NCBI GenBank assembly: GCA_012064385.1
Contig: QRDG01001356.1
Coordinates: forward strand, 1,209,660 to 1,273,659
Direction of reading: 5' to 3'
From: Puccinellia tenuiflora
Taxonomy: Eukaryota; Streptophyta; Magnoliopsida; Poales; Poaceae
DNA length: 64,000 nucleotides
Part shown: positions 58,521-64,000 of the stretch, in pieces
Layout: each line of letters begins with the position of its first letter
How positions within the stretch are numbered: position 1 is the stretch's first letter
The notes under the pieces: generated by a model
Seen by the model: only the letters and a program-made list of their open reading frames with translations
The model's database searches: none
Told to the model about the DNA's origin: nothing
Translations under genes and position numbers: made by a program

Positions 58521-59345
58521 ATGTTCGGGGTTTCGTTCCGTCCGAGATCCACGGGCGGAGTTGGCGACACCATCGCGGTCGGCTTGGTGAGCTACTTCGA
58601 CGAATCAGGAGCTGGCCACGTCTTCAACGACGGCTTATGGACGCCGGCAAAGGAGGATCCCACCGGTTGGTCCACGTTCTCCGTCGGCGGCTTCGACATC
58701 TTCGTCGGCTTCACCGCTCAGGCTTTGGACGATCTCGGCTTCACCTCGAGCATGCCCACCACCCACCCAAGGAACTTTGACGAGGGATCGGATCTGGACT
58801 CTGAGCAGATTGCCGATCTGGATCTAGCTTTCGACGCTGGCGATGAAGATTCTGAAGACGACGCAAGTTCCAACATGGCGGCGCCGGACTTCCACTTTGT
58901 TGGCATCTTAGGAGAATCCGGCTCTAATGAGTCGATGACAGAACCTGAGTCTATCCTTCCTGCTTTGCAGGCCGGGGCTGACTCAAAAGCCGGATCATGG
59001 GACACTGCCCATATGGAGCAGGACCTCGAATCTGAAGGAGAATCCGACAATTTTAGTCGGAAAGTTGCATCCTGCTTAGGACGCCCTGCCAAGATCTTGA
59101 TGGGTGACGTCTCTAGTCCTAGGGACGACCCCAATACCTCGAAAGCCGCCAATGGCGAAGAAAGAACTCCAGAAGCTGAAAATCAAAAGGTGGACTTTGT
59201 GCCACCACTGGCTCCAATGAAGGGAACTGGTAGATTGCCGGCTGCAGGAGACGACATTGACGCTACGGCCGATGAAGCAGCAGAGAAGGAGCACAAAGAA
59301 AGTATGGCAAAGTACAAAGCAACTGCTAACTCCACTTCCTCCTAA
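58521..59345 (+). pseudogene. N-terminal gag-region ORF of element E
   Basis: The frame starts at ATG 58521, five bases after the primer site, and runs 274 codons. Features: GVGDTIAVGLVSYFDESGAG, FNDGLWTPAKEDP, GGFDIFVGFTAQALDDLGF, a hinge, then many short acidic repeats (DSEDDASS, SEGESDNF). The same protein is seen in pieces in element F, so it belongs to the family and is not captured by chance. No function is known to me. It ends with a stop at 59343; the next block follows in another frame, so a frameshift is likely. The initial methionine fits the F start. Confidence 0.78.
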
Positions 59346-59730
59346 CGCATTGGTAGCCGACATGGAAAAGCGCCGCGCTGAGCTGGAAGAGCAAGCATCC
59401 CAGATAGCGGAGCACGAAGTTGAGATCACAAACAAGGAAATGGAGTTCATCCGGAGGCAGAGAGAAAAGGGGGCCGATGATGTTTTCTGTCCGGCTCACG
59501 ACAAAAATCTGCACAAGAGGTTGGATTTCCGCAGCAAGTGGGAAGCCGACCATGTTAATTCAGTCTGGAGAAAGTACCACCACCGACGTGACCCGGTGAC
59601 TCATTTGTGTTACTTCAATACCCCAGCCAAAAACATGGAGGCGGCCCAGGAGGTCATGTTCGAAAAATCGTTGGATCATGACGCTCACCTCAAATATTCG
59701 GCTTATCTACTGGAGGTTGCACAGCAGTAG
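59257..59730 (+). pseudogene. Gag middle block of element E
   Basis: The frame overlaps the previous one by about 90 bp in another phase. It has a coiled-coil-like region (MEKRRAELEEQASQIAEHEV), DKNLHKRLDFRSKWEADH, SVWRKYHHRRDPVTHLCYF and a final helix. It ends with TAG at 59728. Element F has the same block at 21251-21622, which supports a real protein part. Confidence 0.78.
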
Positions 59731-59830
59731 CAAAACGACTCGCAAGTTAAGTCTGGACGGCTTGTTGACGACACTCATCTTTGCAACTCGACAGCCAAGA
59801 AGCCGATAGCTGCTGCGCCTGCAGACCCAG

Positions 59831-61018
59831 ATGATGACCCAGCCGGCTCAAGCAGCCACAACAAAGGCGGTGACAAGGACCCGAAGGACAAGCAGCCTAG
59901 AGGTGCGGAATCCCGGACAGGTTCCTCACGCCATCGTGATGCTGGTAAAGGCCGGGAGGGACATCAAAGTCGGGAGCAAGGGGAGGACCCTCGCAAGGAA
60001 AAGGCGGCACCACCCCGTCAGGAGCGACGACGTGAAGGGGAAAATCCACCCCGAAAAGAGGATAACATAGATCATATGCCACCTCCACCGCCGCCTCCAC
60101 CACGCAAAGAGGGAGATAACCCCTCCAAGTACATACCCCCTCCACGACGGCAAAGGACTCCAAGCCCTCTGCCTAACGCGAGTCGGGTGAGCCAAAGCCG
60201 TCACAGGGAAGAACCAAGGCGAGGAAAGTCAGTTGATAAACCGCCATCAGCCAATGATGTTCGAAGCCTAATCGAGGAGAGGAAGTCGGCCAGAGATGCC
60301 CAATACCTCGGCCCCAAGTGTTTTGGCAGAACAATCAGAGAGAAAATCCTACCTCCCACTTTGTCGGACATAACAAAGATGGTGGAGAAGTAAAGCGGTA
60401 CGGCCAATCCTAAGACTTGGCTCTCAGATTATGTCAGTGCTTGCGACATATATCAAGGCAGCGCCGACTCCGCAGTGCGATTTTTGCCCCTGATGTTAAC
60501 CGGGACGGCACGTATGTGTATTGAAGGTTTGCCGGAAAGGACAATTCATACCTAGAGTGACATGAAGCGCGTCTTTATTCAGCACTTCCAGGGCATATAT
60601 AAGCGCCCAAAGTCGATTTTCGACTAACAGCGGTGTGTGCAGCAAAAGAACGAGTCCAGCCGTGAGTTCGTCTCACGATGGAGTGAAATCAAAAATGCTT
60701 GCGAGGGCGTCTCAGAAACTCAGGCGATCCAGGCCTTCAGGCAATCTATTAGGAAAGGGCAACTTTTCGCTTCATGATCTACAACAACGAGTCAGAAACT
60801 TTGGGGGGCTTGCTCGCTTGTGCTAACAAATACGCCGCTGCTGACGATGACAACAGGGAAGACGGTGAAACCCGCAGACGCGAGTCCGGGAAAAAGAAGG
60901 TTGAAGACCAAGCCGCCCTTCTCACGAGGTTGCCGCCACCTTTGGTAAGGGTGGCTCAAGCAATAGCAAGTGGCAGGGCAAAAAGCCGGCAAACAACCAA
61001 TCATCCCGACCGCCAGCA
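59831..61018 (+). pseudogene. Gag capsid and zinc-knuckle region of element E
   Basis: At 60076-60393: a proline run, NPSKYIPPPRRQRTPSPLP, RSLIEERKSARDAQYLGPK and ILPPTLSDITKMVEK, then TAA. Past the stop, the same reading continues with WLSDYVSACDIYQGSADSAV, GTARMCIEGLPERTIHT and IQHFQGIYKRPKS, the capsid core. Further on come SREFVSRWSEIKNA and AIQAFRQSIRKG. Stops at 60391, 60553 and 60627, and a frame change near 60770, break it. Gag packages the element RNA. Confidence 0.83.
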
Positions 61019-62044
61019 GTGAAGTATGAGGACATCACGCACAACCCCTGTGTTCATCATCTGAAGCCGGATGGGATGAGCTCCCACACGCTCCAGCAAT
61101 GTCACATCAATCGGGACATTGCCAAGGATCCCAAAGCCGGCAAGTCAAGGAACAAGCGCAAGTCCAGGAAGGACGACAAAGAGAAGGAGGACGCTGCATC
61201 AGAATCGGATGACGTGGCCTCCAAAGAAAAAGGTAGCAAATTCCCTAAGTATGCCGAAAGTCTCATCGTCAATCTGGCAACATATTCCTCTTGCAAAGAA
61301 AAGGCGGCTTGGAGAGAACTCAATGCTACGCTACCTGCAGTTCCTCAATACTTGGATTGGTCCGACATTCCCATCACATGGGATCGCAGCGATCACCCGG
61401 ACAGAGTTCCTTCAACACGCACCTACGCTTTAGTCGTCAGCCCTATAGTCGACAAATACAAATTGACAAAGGTGCTCATGGACGGTGGAAGTAGCATCAA
61501 CATACTCTACGCCGCAACATTGAAGAGAATGCGTCTCTCCGAGTCACAACTCATTCACAGCAATGTGAAGTTTCATGTGATTGTGCCGGGACGACAAGCC
61601 TCCTCAATGGGAAGGATCACCCTGAAGGTCACCTTTGGCGGCACGGACAACTTTCGGACAAAGGATGTCTCTTTTGAGGTGGTTCCCTTTAAAAGTGAAT
61701 ACCATGCAATCTTTGGATGTCCGGCTTTCGCCAAATTCATGGCTCGGCCCTTCTACATCTATAGCAAGCTGAAAATGCCGGGACCCATTGGGATCATCAC
61801 AGTCAAAGGAGACTTCAAGAAAGCAAAGGAGTGTGATGTTGTCCATGCTGAAGAAGAAATATGCAAGGAAGAGTTGGAGGATCTCAAGAAGACAATGAGT
61901 CCCGATGAGATGCCGGCAACTGAAAAGCCGTCCTCTAAGGTTGACTCGAGCTTCAAGCCAAAGGACGACACCAAGAAAATCAAGCTCTCAAAGGACAATC
62001 CGACAAACGAAGCCATCATCGGTGCCGGCCTTGACGAAAAATAG
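61019..62044 (+). pseudogene. Protease region of element E
   Basis: A 341-codon frame. The first part, HNPCVHHLKPDGMSSHTLQQC, is a zinc-knuckle-like segment. After a lysine-rich stretch and RTYALVVSPIVDKYKLTKVL comes the active site LMDGGSSINIL (DGG in place of DSG/DTG, as in other Tat elements). It continues SVKFHVI-type strands, VVPFKSEYHAIFGCPAFAKF and a long acidic linker. The frame is clean from 61019 and ends with TAG at 62042, after which the RT linker goes on in the same frame. Confidence 0.85.
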
Positions 62045-62764
62045 GAAGGCGAGCTCATCAAGTTTCTCCGTGAGAACCGGGATATCTTTGCTTGGTCACG
62101 ATCCGACATGCCAGGTGTCCCGAGGAAACTTGCTGAGCACTCCTTAAAAGTAAACAAGGACGCTAAGCCGGTCCAACAAGGCCTCTGATGGCTCGGAACT
62201 GAGAAGCGCAAGGCGGTTGGAAAAGAGATCCTAAGGCTCACTGCCGCCAAGTTCATCCGTGAAGTTGTCCACACTGATTAGTTGGCAAATCCCGTGCTTG
62301 TTCCAAAGAAAAACACCTCTGAGCTACCTATGTGCATTGATTTCGCTGGCTTAAATAAAGCATGTCCTAAGGATCCGTTCGCCTTACCGCGTATCGATCA
62401 GGTCATTGATTCAACTGCCGGCTCAGAGATGCAACGTTTTCTGGACGCTTATTCGGGTTACCATCTGATTATGATGAAGGAGTCAAATCAAGTCAAGACA
62501 TCCTTCACCACGCCATATAGTAATTACTGCTATGTCACAATGCCTTTCGGCTTAAAGAACGCCGGTGCTACTTACCAAAGGTGTATACAGAGGTGTTTGG
62601 ACAAGCAAATTGGCCGCAATGTTCACGTCTACGTTGACAACATAGCGATCATGTCGAAGAAGCGTGGCGATCATATCGCCGATCTGTCGGAAACCTTTGC
62701 AAATCTAAAGGAGTACCAGATGAATCTTAATCCGGCAAAATGCATCTTCGGAGTACCCGCATGA
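62045..62764 (+). pseudogene. Reverse transcriptase of element E, fingers and palm
   Basis: The frame continues after TAG 62042 with GELIKFLRENRDIFAWSRSD, then a TGA near 62188 and a TAG at 62279. From 62282: LVPKKNTSELPMCIDFAGLN, KACPKDPFALPRIDQ, RFLDAYSGYHLIMM, TMPFGLKNAGATYQRC and the catalytic strand VHVYVDNIAIMSK. The catalytic YVDD has become YVDN, which removes the second aspartate. The frame ends after CIFGVPA near 62764, and the protein continues in another phase (KLLGF). Confidence 0.9.
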
Positions 62765-63574
62765 AGCTTCTGGGGTTCATTGTTTCTCAAAGAGGAATTG
62801 AAGTTAACTCGAAAAAGATAAAGGCGATTCAGAACATCAAGATGCCGACTTGTCTGAAGGACATACAGCGGCTTACGGGTTCCGCCGCGGCTGTAAGCCG
62901 ATTCATTAGCCGGCTTGGTGACAAAGCATTGCCATTATACAAGCTCCTCAAGAGGTCGGACAATTTTGTTTGGACAGAGGAAGCAGAGGCAGCTTTGGCG
63001 CAGCTGAAGTATACATTGACGCATGCTCCAATCTTGGCAGCTCCGAGGGAAAAAGAGTCGCTTCTCCTCTACATGTCGGCCACGAATTTCGTGATAAGTG
63101 TCGTCATTGTAGGGGAGCGCCTGGAGGAAGGGAAGCAATGGACGGATCAGCGCCCTGTCTATTTCATTAGCGAGGTGTTCTCAGATTCAAAGCAGCGCTA
63201 CCCTCACTACCAGAAGTTAGCCTATGGTGTATTCTTTGCCGCCAGAAAGCTACGGCATTACTTCCAAGATCACATAATCACGATGGTCAGCAAAGATCCA
63301 TTGAAGGACATCATCAACAATGCCGATGCAACGGGCTGAGTCGCCAAATGGGGCATCGAGTTAGCAGCCTTTGACATCCAGTATAAGCCGAGGACAGCCA
63401 TCAAATCTCAAGTTCTAGCCGACTTTGTTGCAGACTGGACAGAGGCGATGGAGAGCACACCTTTGCCGGATTCTCCATACTGGATAATGCACTTTGATGG
63501 TTCAAAGATGAAGGAAGGCTTGGGGGCTGGAGTAGTGCTAAAATCGCCTAAGGGTGACAAGCTCAGTTATGTAA
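62761..63574 (+). pseudogene. RT connection, RNase H and start of second RNase H, element E
   Basis: The frame resumes at 62761 with MKLLGFIVSQRGIEVNSKKI, then IQRLTGSAAAVSRFISRLGD (RT thumb) and WTEEAEAALAQLKYTLTHAP. The first RNase H (ESLLLYMSATNFVISVVIV) follows, ending with a TGA at 63338-63340. Past it are VAKWGIELAAFDIQYKPRTA and the second RNase H start DSPYWIMHFDGSKMKEGLGA. The element is interrupted at 63574 by LTR Q, just after KGDKLSYV. Integrase and 3' LTR would be beyond the window. Confidence 0.88.
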
Positions 63575-64000
63575 TGTCCCGGGGTTTTCCGCAAATTAGA
63601 TTTTGTCTGTTTTTCTTTTTCGCATCAACATGACATCAGCATCATGCTCATCGCATAATTTTGACAACAAAAACTATTTTTATTAAACCTTATTTTATTT
63701 TCCTAAAATTTGTCAGAAAAGTTTTACCGAGACTGTCGTCTCCGTTTTCGAAAATTAAATTGCCAAATTAATTTGCAAAAGAAAATAAAGGTTTCGAGAC
63801 GCGAGAGAGTAGCCCAAACCGGCCCAGCCCACCTAGCCTCCAAAACCCTAATTCTTGCCCTGTCTCTTTTCCTCCTACCCCCTTGCACCTTGCAGCCACC
63901 CTTCTCTGTTTTCTGCTTTTCGCGATCAAGCCCTTCCACCTCGCACATAGGTCCTTTTCCTTTCTTTTCTGGTCCCTCCTTTTTTCCCTCTCACCTTATC
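63575..64000 (+). repeat. LTR Q, start of a further element (runs off the window)
   Basis: TGTCCCGGGGTTTTCCGC begins in mid-codon of the E RNase H. The following 426 bp are LTR-like: an AT-rich stretch, then a C-rich leader with CCAAAACCCTAATTCTTG near 63840. The left flank is TGTAA; the duplicate is not visible. Confidence 0.7.

Larger units (their letters stand above)
58325..63574 (+). mobile_element. Element E: Tat-like Ty3/gypsy element
   Basis: Inserted in the CACTA transposase after TCGAG. It reads LTR (171 bp), primer site, N-terminal ORF, gag, protease, RT, first RNase H and the start of a second RNase H, where LTR Q cuts it at 63575. The double RNase H, the DGGS protease and the CPKDPFALPRIDQ RT motif fit the Tat lineage. 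At least five in-frame stops and several frameshifts make it inactive. Confidence 0.9.

Overview
This is plant nuclear DNA, almost certainly from a grass (Poaceae) with a large, repeat-rich genome. I see no host gene. Nearly all of the 64 kb can be assigned to nested transposable elements, mostly Ty3/gypsy LTR retrotransposons. The basis is the coding remnants (integrase, retropepsin, reverse transcriptase, RNase H and gag of several gypsy lineages, plus a CACTA TNP2 transposase), the tRNA primer-binding sites next to LTR ends, and five exact target-site duplications (TSDs) around LTR-element insertions. The grass assignment is an inference from the mix of families: very long LTRs of 3.6-4 kb, Athila-like and Tat-like gypsy elements and CACTA.

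Left part, 1-19811, four nesting levels. A minus-strand gypsy element (B, 1201-19811) is cut twice. Plus-strand element A (its pol end and 3' LTR, 1-1200) sits in B's RNase H. A 15.3-kb array (C, 2875-18169) sits in B's protease and is bounded by a single TSD, TACTG. C is LTR-650 bp-LTR-652 bp-LTR with LTRs of about 3.6 kb and an internal domain reduced to a primer site and a fusion of two pol fragments. One C LTR holds a short element D (5882-9051, TSD GGAGC, two 543-bp LTRs) with one long open frame containing a retropepsin but no reverse transcriptase.

19812-27467: a Tat-like minus-strand element F with an internal deletion joining gag to RNase H, unresolved sequence, a candidate Mutator-like element with a 9-bp TSD and a TTGTTGCAA-rich interior, and part of another LTR-type sequence (K) on the minus strand.

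27468-38046: element G (minus, TSD GCCTT), two 4-kb LTRs around a 2.5-kb internal region without recognisable coding. A solo LTR of the same superfamily lies at 43504-47489 and a truncated one at 54886-55485. The G and C LTRs are different families but share one conserved block.

38047-55485: a Tat-like plus-strand element J (LTR, primer site, gag) whose LTR was split by an Athila-like, non-autonomous element H (39191-52774, TSD GCGCC). H contains the solo G-type LTR in its protease region and a solo LTR (I, TSD ATCGC) of a related family in its own 5' LTR. Fragments of two further LTRs (M, N) follow.

55486-64000: a decayed CACTA element with TNP2 transposase (plus strand) and a long imperfect hairpin upstream, interrupted by Tat-like element E (58325 onward, plus strand, 171-bp LTR, gag-PR-RT-RNase H with several stops). 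E is in turn interrupted at 63575 by the LTR of one more element that runs off the window.

Every pol-bearing frame seen in full is interrupted by stops, frameshifts or insertions; the only long intact frame is that of D. The genes do not form a working pathway. The interest lies in the architecture: non-autonomous elements, tandem LTR arrays, LTR modules shared between families, and the insertion order that can be read from the nesting.
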